From Candidatus Dormiibacterota bacterium (GTDB lineage: Bacteria; Chloroflexota; Dormibacteria; Aeolococcales; Bog-877), in the NCBI GenBank assembly GCA_027313505.1, contig DAHVDN010000005.1, forward strand, positions 51,702 through 95,670: 43,969 bases of DNA. Reading direction: 5' to 3'. A program made the position numbers and the translations under genes. Shown here piece after piece: positions 33,110 through 40,960 of the stretch. Positions within the stretch are counted from its first letter, which is position 1; each line of letters begins with the position of its first letter. The notes beneath the pieces were generated by a model, which was given only the letters and a program-made list of their open reading frames with translations, was not told the DNA's origin and made no database searches.

Positions 33110-33817
33110 ATGACTGACTTTGAGCTAGAGGATTTTCAGCGCGCGCTGGTGATAGTGGCTCACCCGGACGACGCGGAGTTCGGCAGCGCCGGGACCGTGG
33201 CCGGGTGGACCGCGCAGGGCATCCAGGTTGACTATGTGATCTGCACCGACGGCGCTCAGGGCTCCGCCGATCCCACAGTTCCGACCGGTGAGTTGCGGGG
33301 GATTCGGGAGCGCGAGCAGCGGGAGGCGGCAGCCGTGCTGGGGGTTTCCAGCGTCACCTTCCTGGGCCATCCCGACGGCGGGCTGGTGGATGACTCAGAG
33401 CTGCGTCGCCAGCTGACCCGGGAGATAAGGAGGGTGCGCCCGGACCTCGTGGTCTGCCAGAACGCGGTGCGGCACTACGGAAATCTTGGGGGCAATCACC
33501 CGGACCACCTGGCCGCGGGACAGGCCGCGATCGAGGCGATATATCCCTTCGCGCGCAATCCGTACGCCTTTCCTGAGCTCCTCGAGGAGGGACTCGAGCC
33601 CCACGTGGTCAGGGAGGTGCTCATCACGGGGACCCCTGACCCAGACTACTTCGTGGACGTGACCAAGACCCTGGATCGGAAGTTGGAGGCGTTGCGCTGC
33701 CATCGGAGTCAGCATCGCCAGGACCCCTCGGAGAGGGTGAGGGCGCGGTTGGCCGAGGCGGGGCAGTCACATGGCTTCCAGTACGCCGAGTCCTTCCGTC
33801 GAGTGGCATCCTGGTAG
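33110..33817 (+). CDS. PIG-L/LmbE-family deacetylase
   Basis: A 235-residue zinc deacetylase. AHPDDAE (17-23) is the family's metal motif (His, Asp), and NHPDHLAAG supplies the second His. The family removes acetyl groups from GlcNAc-linked substrates in GPI, mycothiol (MshB/Mca), bacillithiol and antibiotic pathways, so the substrate here is not known. The start is ATG 33110, with TGAGGG six bases upstream; the in-frame TTG at 33104 is less likely. Its stop overlaps the start of the dehydrogenase gene (TAGTG), indicating coupled translation. Confidence 0.9.
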   Translation: MTDFELEDFQRALVIVAHPDDAEFGSAGTVAGWTAQGIQVDYVICTDGAQGSADPTVPTGELRGIREREQREAAAVLGVSSVTFLGHPDGGLVDDSELRRQLTREIRRVRPDLVVCQNAVRHYGNLGGNHPDHLAAGQAAIEAIYPFARNPYAFPELLEEGLEPHVVREVLITGTPDPDYFVDVTKTLDRKLEALRCHRSQHRQDPSERVRARLAEAGQSHGFQYAESFRRVASW

Positions 33818-34875
33818 TGAAAGTGGCTCCCTGCTCCATCACGGTTCTCCACGGGGACCAGACCGGAGAGGAGCTGCTGGAGGAATCGCTCCGGATCCTG
33901 GCCGCACCCTCGATCTCCTCCATGGTCCAGCTTGAGCATGTGGATCTAAGCCTTGGGGCGCGGCGAGGATCGTCCAACGAGGTGGTTCACGAGGCGGCCA
34001 GGCGAATGCTCATCGACGGGTTTGGGCTGAAGGCGGCGACGGTGACGCCGGAGGCGGCGGGCGACGTCGGGAGTCCCAACGCCATACTCCGCGCCGAGGT
34101 CGGTGGCGACGTAATAGTGCGCACCGGGCGACGCATCCCCGGGGTCCCACCGCTGGGTGGGGTTCACTCCCCAATCACCGTGGTGCGAATGGCGGTGGAT
34201 GACGCCTATGGCGCCAGAGAGTGGCGCGAGGGGGCCGGCGCAGACGAGGTTGCCTACCGGACCACCAGGGTCTCCAGGGAGCACTGCCGCCGGGTGGCGG
34301 AGTACGCGTTCCAATATGCCAAGAGGACCGAGGCCAAGGTCTTCGGTGGGCCCAAGTACACGGTCTCGCCCGTCTACGAGGGGATGCTCAAGGAGGAGAT
34401 GGACGCCGCGGCCTCCCGTCATCCTGGAGTCGGGTATGAGCCGCAGCTGATCGATGCGACCTTCGCACTGGTGCTCTCCAGGGATGACGCTCTGGTGATT
34501 CCCGCCCTGAATCGGGATGGAGACATCCTCTCCGACATGGTGCTGGCGCTTTACGGCACCCTGGCCGGAAGCGAGTCCCTCATGATCGGATTCGACGCCG
34601 AGGGACGGCAGAGCCTGGTGATGGCGGAGGCGCCCCACGGGACGGCCCCGGCCTTGGAGGGCCGGCACATCGCCAACCCCATGTCCATGATCCTGGCCGT
34701 TGCCGCCCTGCTGGAGCAGACTCCCAACCCCGAGCTGGCAGGAGCCGGAGCCCGGGTCCGGGAGGCCACTATGGCGGTCTGTTCAAGCGGGGTGAGGACC
34801 GCCGATCTGGGGGGAATGGCACGGACGGAGGAGTTCACCAGCGAGGTTTTGCGCCGGATGGAGCAGAACGTCTGA
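33817..34875 (+). CDS. Short isocitrate/isopropylmalate dehydrogenase-family enzyme
   Basis: A decarboxylating beta-hydroxyacid dehydrogenase of 352 residues. It has the substrate loop SPNAILR, the Lys in GPKYT, and RDGDILSD with the two metal-binding Asp residues; LIDA supplies the Asp from the partner subunit and APHGTAP is the cofactor-loop motif. The spacing of FQYAK, GPKYT, LIDA and RDGDILSD resembles eukaryotic-type (type II) isocitrate dehydrogenase, but the protein is about 50 residues shorter. Whether isocitrate is the substrate is uncertain. The GTG start overlaps the deacetylase stop by one base. Confidence 0.75.
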   Translation: MKVAPCSITVLHGDQTGEELLEESLRILAAPSISSMVQLEHVDLSLGARRGSSNEVVHEAARRMLIDGFGLKAATVTPEAAGDVGSPNAILRAEVGGDVIVRTGRRIPGVPPLGGVHSPITVVRMAVDDAYGAREWREGAGADEVAYRTTRVSREHCRRVAEYAFQYAKRTEAKVFGGPKYTVSPVYEGMLKEEMDAAASRHPGVGYEPQLIDATFALVLSRDDALVIPALNRDGDILSDMVLALYGTLAGSESLMIGFDAEGRQSLVMAEAPHGTAPALEGRHIANPMSMILAVAALLEQTPNPELAGAGARVREATMAVCSSGVRTADLGGMARTEEFTSEVLRRMEQNV

Positions 34876-34920
34876 GAGGGCGCTCGTGCCGGCTATCTAT
34901 ACTCAGGGTGAGGCTTTGAT

Positions 34921-35247
34921 GTGGACATATTGACCTTCCTCCGGCAGCGCGCGGGCGAGTTTCGGTGCCCGGTATGCAGACGCTCTTTGGCCGACTGCAA
35001 GATGCGGCAGCTGAACCACAGTGGGCACCACTACACCGTCGAGGTGACCTGCCGGAAGTGCGACATGGCCTTCGTGGTTGCGCTGGAGGTGCACGGCGGG
35101 GAGGCTGAGGAGGAGCTCCAGCTGGCTGATGAAGAGGAGATGCCGCCGATCACGGCCGACGAACTTCTTCAGGTTCATCAGGCCCTTCGCGGTTACCAGG
35201 GGCCTCTGACCGCCCTCCTCGAACCTCGAGATGGCGAGGAGTCCTGA
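34921..35247 (+). CDS. Zinc-ribbon protein of unknown function
   Basis: A 108-residue protein with CPVC (16-19) and CRKC (44-47), a four-cysteine zinc ribbon, followed by an acidic C-terminal helix region (GGEAEEELQLADEEEMPPITADELLQVHQAL). No known family is recognised. The start is GTG 34921 with GAGG eight bases upstream. A -10-like TATACT lies at 34898-34903. Its 3' end overlaps the cysteine desulfurase start by 17 bp, so the two are probably co-translated and may work together in sulfur or metal handling. Confidence 0.72.
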   Translation: MDILTFLRQRAGEFRCPVCRRSLADCKMRQLNHSGHHYTVEVTCRKCDMAFVVALEVHGGEAEEELQLADEEEMPPITADELLQVHQALRGYQGPLTALLEPRDGEES

Positions 35248-36448
35248 CGCCGGTCAGCATCCGCCGATGATCTACCTCGACCACGCCGCGACGACCCCGG
35301 TGCGGGAAGAGGTGCGGGCGGCCATGGCCCCGACCTTGGAGCAGACATTCGGCAATCCGTCCAGCGGGCACGCCGCGGGGAGGGCCGCGCGGGCACTGGT
35401 CGACGAAGCCCGCGACCGGCTCGCCGGAGTTTTGAACTGTCGCCCTAGAGAGATCGTTTTCACCGGTGGGGGCAGCGAGGCCGACAACCTGGCGCTGCGC
35501 GGGGTCATGACCAGGGAAGGTGCGGTCGGTCGGCATCTCGTAATCTCCGCAGTCGAGCATGAGGCGGTCCTTGAGACCGCCCGCGACCTCTCGGCCAGGG
35601 GATTCGAGGTCAGTATCCTGCCGGTCGACTCGTCTGGTCTGGTGGATCCGGCGGATCTCGCCCGGGCACTTCGTAGGGATACCGCGCTGGTCTCGGTGAT
35701 GATGGCCAACAACGAGGTTGGAACCATTCAGCCGTTAGCCGAGCTGCTTGAGTTGACCAGGAGCCACTCGGACGCTCTGTTTCACACCGACGCCACCCAG
35801 GCGCTGGGCAAGCTATCTCTGGACATGGGTGCATTGGGGGTGGATTTGCTCACGATCTCCGCCCACAAGGTTTACGGCCCCAAGGGGGTGGGAGCGCTCT
35901 TTGTCCGGCAGGGCACCCGGTTGGACGCCCAGATAACTGGTGGGGGGCAGGAGCGCACCAGGCGCTCGGGGACGGAGAACGTGCCCGGGATCGTCGGGCT
36001 GGGGATGGCAGCCATGCTGGCCGAGCGAGAACGAGAGCTGGAGATGGCGCGTCTTGGCAGTCTCTCGCAGCGCCTCACCCAGGAGATCTTGAGGGAGCTG
36101 CCGGAGGCTCGACCCACAGGAGCCGAGCCTCCCCGCCGACTGCCCAACTTCTGCACCATCGCCTTTCCCGGAATCGAGGGGGAGCTGTTGCTCCTGCGCC
36201 TGGACCGGGCCGGAGTCTTAGCCTCCGCTGGTTCTGCGTGTGCCAGCGGATCGCAGGCGCCTTCCCACGTGATGCTGGCGATGGGCCTTTCGCCGGAGCT
36301 GGCGGCCGCCCATCTGCGGCTCACCCTGGGTCGCTCCACGACCGAGGACGAGGTGGACCAGACGGCTGCCATAGTCGCCAGAGAGGTGAGGGCTCTGAGA
36401 GAGCGCTCACCTGTCCAGGGCAATCCCCTAGGGACCAAGCCCACCTGA
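35231..36448 (+). CDS. iscS: Class I cysteine desulfurase (IscS/NifS type)
   Basis: A PLP enzyme that takes sulfur from cysteine as a persulfide. The PLP lysine is Lys213 in SAHKVYGPKG, and the catalytic loop Cys is Cys337 in AGSACASGSQAPSH, the long class I loop. ATG 35231 gives 405 residues, but ATG 35267 (MIYLDHAATTPV, the usual start) fits the family better and may be the true start. It stands outside the SUF operon and next to a zinc-ribbon gene. It is likely to supply sulfur for tRNA thiolation or other acceptors, while SufS serves Fe-S assembly. Confidence 0.93.
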   Translation: MARSPDAGQHPPMIYLDHAATTPVREEVRAAMAPTLEQTFGNPSSGHAAGRAARALVDEARDRLAGVLNCRPREIVFTGGGSEADNLALRGVMTREGAVGRHLVISAVEHEAVLETARDLSARGFEVSILPVDSSGLVDPADLARALRRDTALVSVMMANNEVGTIQPLAELLELTRSHSDALFHTDATQALGKLSLDMGALGVDLLTISAHKVYGPKGVGALFVRQGTRLDAQITGGGQERTRRSGTENVPGIVGLGMAAMLAERERELEMARLGSLSQRLTQEILRELPEARPTGAEPPRRLPNFCTIAFPGIEGELLLLRLDRAGVLASAGSACASGSQAPSHVMLAMGLSPELAAAHLRLTLGRSTTEDEVDQTAAIVAREVRALRERSPVQGNPLGTKPT

Positions 36449-36450
36449 TC

Positions 36451-36480
36451 TTGCGACCCCTTGCGACGCCTTGCGACCTC
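36451..36480. repeat. Three tandem 10-bp direct repeats
   Basis: TTGCGACCCC, TTGCGACGCC and TTGCGACCTC follow one another directly, sharing TTGCGAC and the last C. They lie just after the desulfurase stop in the convergent space before the MFS gene. The 10-bp period is about one DNA helical turn, as in iterons, but three copies may also be slippage. Confidence 0.6.
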
Positions 36481-36544
36481 GGGCGGCGCTGAGGGCAGCG
36501 GTTCCACCCTCCAGTTGCCGGGGTGGTGGCGCTGCTTGGCCCCG

Positions 36545-37873
36545 TCACTCCGCTCTCGGGGTCGCCACCCTCCAGCTCGCCTTCAGCTCGCGACCCAGCC
36601 GCCGGTGTCGAACCGCGAACGGGATGCAGGCCAGGGTGAAGGCTGCTCCGGGAACCGCAAGAACGATCCCCGGTGCCATCAGTACCGCGAGTGCGCCCCA
36701 GCCGATGCTGGCCAGCCCCATGGCTCCAGTGGTGAGGGACAGCTGCACACTGGCGACTCGGCCACGCATCGCGTCCCGGGATGCGCCCTGGTTCGCCGAA
36801 TATATCCCCGCCATGAAGACCGCCTGGGCGGCACCGGCGAAGGTTGCAGCCACAAGGTCGACGGCGAGGTTGGGCACTAAACCCAGCGGGATGAGAGGCA
36901 GGCCGCTCAGGAGCGCCGAGACCAGCAGGATGCGCAACACCCCGACCCGGTTGCCCAAACCCATCATCAGGAGCGGCCCCAACACCGACCCGAGCCCAAA
37001 CCCGGTCAGGAGCAGCCCGTAAGCCACTGCGTCCCCACGCAGGTTGGCGGTGGCCAGAGCCGGCAGGATCCCGATGCTCGCCATGGTGAGGCTGCAGTGC
37101 AACCCGACCCAGAGCAGAAGCGTCCCTATGGGGGTCTGACTGCGGACATACGAGAGGCCCTGGGCTATGGGAGTCAGGAGCCCGGTGGTCGTCGCGGTTG
37201 TCCGATGAGGCGTGCTCACCGCGCGGCGCACGTGCCAGAACATGCTCATGCCAGCCAGGTAGAAGCAGGCGCAGGTCAAGAACGTGGCACCTGGGCCGGC
37301 GGTGGTCAGGACCGCAGTCCCGAGCGCAGGACCGGTCAGCTCGGCTCCCTGCTGGGCGATGCGGGCGGTCATGCTGGCGTTCAACAGCCGCTCCTGCCCC
37401 ACCAGCTCCGGGATCATCGCCTGCCAGGCCGGGCCCTGGACCGAGTTCCCAACGCCGACCACGGCGGTGAGGGCCAAGAGGTTGGGGAGGTCGAGCCTCC
37501 CGGAGAGCGTGAGCCCTGCGGCCATCAGGCAGCTGGCGGCGTTGATCAGCTGGCCGGTGGCGGCCATGCGGGCACGATTGCGCCGGTCCGCAACCCCGCC
37601 CGCCAGGAGACCGAAGAACATCGACGGAAGCAAAAGAAGCATGCTCACCAGGCTGGGCCACACCGCAGAGTGGTGGCCCAACCGATACGCCTCCCACCCC
37701 GCGACCAGGATCACGGCGAAACGCCCGGAGTTCCCGCTGAGGGCTCCGGCCCACACCCAACGGAATGGGACTATCTGCAGGGCCGAGAGGAAGCCCGTGC
37801 GGAATCCGCCCTTGTGCTCTCCTGAAAGGTGGGGTTTCGGGCGCCGGCGGAGCTTCAACCTGGTCCTCAACAT
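36545..37873 (-). CDS. MFS transporter, EntS-like drug/siderophore exporter
   Basis: About 12 hydrophobic segments in the MFS_3 layout. GVADRRNRARM is the conserved loop 2-3 motif (G-x-L-A-D-R-x-G-R type), and the N-half has QGPAWQAMIPELVGQERLLNA, typical of the EntS/MFS_3 group. Function is probably export of a small molecule. I choose ATG 37873 (442 residues); the longer TTG 37945 has no ribosome-binding site and adds an unlikely leader. It is convergent with the cysteine desulfurase. Confidence 0.87.
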   Translation of the reverse strand: MLRTRLKLRRRPKPHLSGEHKGGFRTGFLSALQIVPFRWVWAGALSGNSGRFAVILVAGWEAYRLGHHSAVWPSLVSMLLLLPSMFFGLLAGGVADRRNRARMAATGQLINAASCLMAAGLTLSGRLDLPNLLALTAVVGVGNSVQGPAWQAMIPELVGQERLLNASMTARIAQQGAELTGPALGTAVLTTAGPGATFLTCACFYLAGMSMFWHVRRAVSTPHRTTATTTGLLTPIAQGLSYVRSQTPIGTLLLWVGLHCSLTMASIGILPALATANLRGDAVAYGLLLTGFGLGSVLGPLLMMGLGNRVGVLRILLVSALLSGLPLIPLGLVPNLAVDLVAATFAGAAQAVFMAGIYSANQGASRDAMRGRVASVQLSLTTGAMGLASIGWGALAVLMAPGIVLAVPGAAFTLACIPFAVRHRRLGRELKASWRVATPRAE

Positions 37874-38148
37874 CTCATCTGCCGACCGAGCCGCGCACCC
37901 GATCCGGGGGTCGGCGACAAGCCGGGGAGAAACCCCGCCTGCCAAAGTTTAGAAGCTAGCCCGACCGCTCCAGCGCACAGGTGTTTCTCATGGGAGGCAG
38001 CGGGCCAAAAGGAGGAGCTCACCCCTTCGGCACACCAGCTTCTTTGGGTTCTGGAACTGACTCTGGGCGCGGCCCGGAAGAGCGAATCCGGCCCTTGGTC
38101 CGAGGAGGAGTTCCCGCCAGCCCCGGCGCGCCACCCGACCCGACAGCG

Positions 38149-38175
38149 TAAAATAGGGGCATGCCAGTCGGATTT
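38149..38175 (+). promoter_or_regulatory. rrf2 promoter: TAAAAT and a shared AGTCGGATTT element
   Basis: TAAAAT (38149-38154) is a good -10. It is followed after 11 bases by AGTCGGATTT (38166-38175), the same 10-mer found at a similar distance behind the -10 of sufB. If the element is an Rrf2 operator, rrf2 represses itself. It lies inside the gene if ATG 38161 is used, or in the leader if ATG 38197 is used. Confidence 0.45.
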
Positions 38176-38676
38176 AGCGGTCAGGCGCCCGTCGCCATGA
38201 GGATCTCATCTCGCGCCCACTACGGATTGAGGATGATGACCGAGCTCGCCAAGGCTCATGGGGGTCCGCCTCTCAGCCTGGCGGAGATCGCCCGCACCGA
38301 GTTTCTGCCGCTGGCCTACCTCGAGCAGCTGGTGGCTCCCCTGCGCAGGGCGGGTCTGGTCGAGGGCACAAGGGGTCTGCACGGGGGATATCGACTGAGC
38401 CGCTCGCCGGAGGCGGTCACGGTGCTCGAGATTGTCGAGTTGATGGAGGGCCCGGTCGCTCCGGTCGAGTGTCTGGCTGAGGGGTACCGCCAGGGCAGCT
38501 GTCAGCGCGAGCCGGAATGTCTTAGTCGGCCTCTCTGGGGTCGGCTGCAACAGGCGGTGAAGCAGGTGCTGGGTGGGACCACCCTGCGCGACCTGCTGTC
38601 GGACCCCCTTCCCCTGGAGCCATGGTGCCCGGGAGAGGAGCTGGCCGTCTCGTTCAAGGAGGGTGCCCATGTCTGA
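38161..38676 (+). CDS. Rrf2-family Fe-S-type transcriptional regulator
   Basis: A 171-residue winged-helix regulator of the IscR/SufR group. The N-terminus reads MRISSRAHYGLRMMTELA, with recognition helix LPLAYLEQLVAPLRRAGLVEG and wing GLHGGYRLSR. Three cysteines, Cys104, Cys114 and Cys120 (spacing x9, x5), could bind a [2Fe-2S] or [4Fe-4S] cluster. ATG 38161 lies six bases after TAAAAT (leaderless), but ATG 38197 gives the standard IscR start. It heads the suf operon and overlaps sufC by 8 bp, so it most likely controls Fe-S assembly. Confidence 0.92.
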   Translation: MPVGFSGQAPVAMRISSRAHYGLRMMTELAKAHGGPPLSLAEIARTEFLPLAYLEQLVAPLRRAGLVEGTRGLHGGYRLSRSPEAVTVLEIVELMEGPVAPVECLAEGYRQGSCQREPECLSRPLWGRLQQAVKQVLGGTTLRDLLSDPLPLEPWCPGEELAVSFKEGAHV

Positions 38677-39457
38677 GGCGGGAGTGTCCACGCTTGAGAT
38701 TCGCGATCTGAGAGTTGCCGTCGAGGGGAAGGAGATCCTGAGCGGGGTAGACCTCACAGTCCCCAAGGGAGAGGTTCATGCCCTGATGGGGCCAAACGGG
38801 GCCGGCAAGACCAGTCTGGGCTATGCCGTCATGGGGCACCCCAAGTATCAGGTGACCGGCGGGGACATCATCTGGGCAGGACAGAGTGTGCTCGGCAAGC
38901 CCCCGGAAGAGCGCTCGCGCCTGGGACTCTTCCTAAGCCTCCAGTACCCGACGGCGATCCCCGGGGTAACCACAACCAACTTTCTTCGGGCAGCGCTGAA
39001 GGGGCAGGGCAAGGAGCTTCCCGCCCGAGAGTTCCTGAAACTCATCAGGTCCGAGGTGGCGGCCCTCAAGATGGACCAGTCCTTCATGTCCCGGTACATC
39101 AATGACAACTTCTCCGGCGGGGAGAAGAAGCGGATGGAGATCGTCCAGATGGCAATCCTCAAGCCCGAGATGGCAATTCTGGACGAGACCGACAGCGGGC
39201 TGGACGTGGACGCGCTCCGCACTGTCGCCGACGGCGTGAACCGGGTTCGCGGAGATGGGATGGGGATTTTGATCATCACCCACTATCAGCGGATCCTGGA
39301 CTACATAACCCCGGACCGAGTCCACGTGATGGCGGCCGGCCGGATCATCGCGTCGGGCGGTTCCGAGGTGGTCGCCCAGATCGAGGAATCGGGCTACGAC
39401 CCGATGCTTCGGCAGGCTGGGATCGAGGCCGAGGCAGCAGCTTCGGCAGCGGTCTAG
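38669..39457 (+). CDS. sufC: Fe-S cluster assembly ATPase SufC
   Basis: The ABC ATPase of the SufBCD scaffold. Walker A GPNGAGKTS (41-49), signature FSGGEKKRMEI, Walker B MAILDETDSGLD and the switch His in IITHYQRIL are all present. ATG 38669 is chosen because AAGGAGG lies seven bases upstream; the open frame upstream of it lies within rrf2. It overlaps the rrf2 stop, so they are co-translated. At 262 residues it is normal length. Confidence 0.97.
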   Translation: MSEAGVSTLEIRDLRVAVEGKEILSGVDLTVPKGEVHALMGPNGAGKTSLGYAVMGHPKYQVTGGDIIWAGQSVLGKPPEERSRLGLFLSLQYPTAIPGVTTTNFLRAALKGQGKELPAREFLKLIRSEVAALKMDQSFMSRYINDNFSGGEKKRMEIVQMAILKPEMAILDETDSGLDVDALRTVADGVNRVRGDGMGILIITHYQRILDYITPDRVHVMAAGRIIASGGSEVVAQIEESGYDPMLRQAGIEAEAAASAAV

Positions 39458-39482
39458 AATACTGAGTAGTTGAGTCGGATTT
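39455..39482 (+). promoter_or_regulatory. sufB promoter region with an IscR-like dyad
   Basis: TAGAAT (39455-39460), which includes the sufC stop, could act as a -10. AGTCGGATTT (39473-39482) follows 12 bases later. With AATACTGAGT on its left (39458-39467) it forms an imperfect dyad resembling the type 1 IscR site, whose right half is AGTCRRSTAT. It suggests internal control of sufB-sufS by the Rrf2 regulator. Confidence 0.45.
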
Positions 39483-39513
39483 TCCCCTCGGTGGGGTTGA
39501 GAGGCAAGCCACT

Positions 39514-40914
39514 ATGACAGTCGCCGCCAAGGACCTGACCAAGGACTACAAGTACGGCTTCAACGACGGCGATGAGTTCGTCTTTCGGGCCACCAAGGGG
39601 CTGACCCGGGAGACCGTGATCGACATCTCGCGCCGCAAGAATGAGCCGCCGTGGATGCTGGAGTTTCGCCTCAAGGCGCTGGACCACTTCCGGCAGCGGG
39701 CCATGCCCAGTTGGGGGGCGGACCTCAGCGGCATCGACTTCGACGACATCTACTACTACGTGCGCCCCGCTGATGAGCAGGGCCGGACGTGGGAGGACGT
39801 TCCAGAGGGAATCAAGCGGACCTTCGACCGGCTGGGCATCCCCGAGGCGGAGCGCAAGTTCCTGGGCGGGGTGTCCGCCCAGTACGAGAGCGAGGTCGTC
39901 TACCACTCCATCCGCAAGGACTTGGAGAAGCTGGGGGTCCTCTTCTCCGACTGCGACACCGGCCTGCGGGATCATCCGGAGATCTTCCGCAAGTACTTCG
40001 GGACCGTGATCCCCGCCAACGACAACAAGTTCGCGGCGCTCAACTCCGCCGTCTGGTCGGGTGGATCCTTCGTGTACGTGCCCAAGGGGGTTAGGGTGGA
40101 GGTGCCACTGCAGGCCTACTTCCGCATCAACACCGAGAGCATGGGCCAGTTTGAGCGGACCCTGATCATCGCGGAGGAAGGCAGCTTCGTCCACTACATC
40201 GAGGGCTGCACCGCTCCCACCTACAGCCGCGACTCGCTGCACTCGGCTGTGGTGGAGATAATCGCCATGCCTGGCGCCACTGTGAGATACACCACCATCC
40301 AGAACTGGTCCAACAACGTCTACAACCTGGTCACCAAGCGGGCGATCGCCAAGGAGCGGGCGTCCGTTTTCTGGATTGACGGAAATCTGGGCTCCAAGGT
40401 CACGATGAAGTATCCGAGCATCTACCTGATGGGAGAAGGCGCCCACGGCGAGGTGCTCTCAGTAGCCTTCGCGGGCGATGGCCAGCATCAGGATGCCGGA
40501 GCCAAGATCATCCACGTCGCTCCCAACACCACCAGCAATATCGTCAGCAAGTCGGTGAGCAAAGGAACTGGAAGGACCTCGTACCGGGGGCACATGAAGG
40601 TGTACCCCAAGGCTCACAACGTCCGCTCCAGCGTCCGGTGTGATGCCCTGCTTCTGGACGAGAGCTCCCGCAGCGACACCTATCCCTACATGGACATCGA
40701 GGCCGAGGACGTCCAGATTGGACACGAGGCCTCGGTCAGCAAGGTCGGTGACGAGCAGCTCTTCTACCTGCAGGCACGCGGCATCAGCGAGGCGGAGGCG
40801 ACTGCGATGATCGTCAACGGCTTCATCGAGCCCTTCGTCAAGGAGCTCCCGATGGAGTATGCCCTTGAGCTCAACCGCCTCATCGCCCTTCAGATGGAGG
40901 GGAGCGTCGGATGA
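39514..40914 (+). CDS. sufB: Fe-S cluster assembly scaffold SufB
   Basis: SufB pairs with SufD and SufC to build Fe-S clusters. The 466-residue protein has the family blocks [43 protein letters not shown]-like [19 protein letters not shown], the beta-helix core ([13 protein letters not shown]), and [21 protein letters not shown] with the Cys implicated in cluster assembly. The start is ATG 39514 with AGAGG about ten bases upstream. It follows sufC by 56 bp, a gap that contains the putative operator. Confidence 0.97.
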   Translation: MTVAAKDLTKDYKYGFNDGDEFVFRATKGLTRETVIDISRRKNEPPWMLEFRLKALDHFRQRAMPSWGADLSGIDFDDIYYYVRPADEQGRTWEDVPEGIKRTFDRLGIPEAERKFLGGVSAQYESEVVYHSIRKDLEKLGVLFSDCDTGLRDHPEIFRKYFGTVIPANDNKFAALNSAVWSGGSFVYVPKGVRVEVPLQAYFRINTESMGQFERTLIIAEEGSFVHYIEGCTAPTYSRDSLHSAVVEIIAMPGATVRYTTIQNWSNNVYNLVTKRAIAKERASVFWIDGNLGSKVTMKYPSIYLMGEGAHGEVLSVAFAGDGQHQDAGAKIIHVAPNTTSNIVSKSVSKGTGRTSYRGHMKVYPKAHNVRSSVRCDALLLDESSRSDTYPYMDIEAEDVQIGHEASVSKVGDEQLFYLQARGISEAEATAMIVNGFIEPFVKELPMEYALELNRLIALQMEGSVG

Positions 40915-40960
40915 GGGGTGCCGGGCACTGTAGCGCCAGAGGCGGTGCTGGGAGCTTTGG

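Noticed and set aside
6825-33817. A mycothiol-like pathway from the MshA-like GT4 and the PIG-L deacetylase
   Set aside because: The two genes are 25 kb apart, both families are broad, and no MshC- or MshD-like partner was identified.
39454-40446. A 330-codon minus-strand frame over sufB
   Set aside because: Antisense shadow of a highly conserved gene, common in high-GC DNA.
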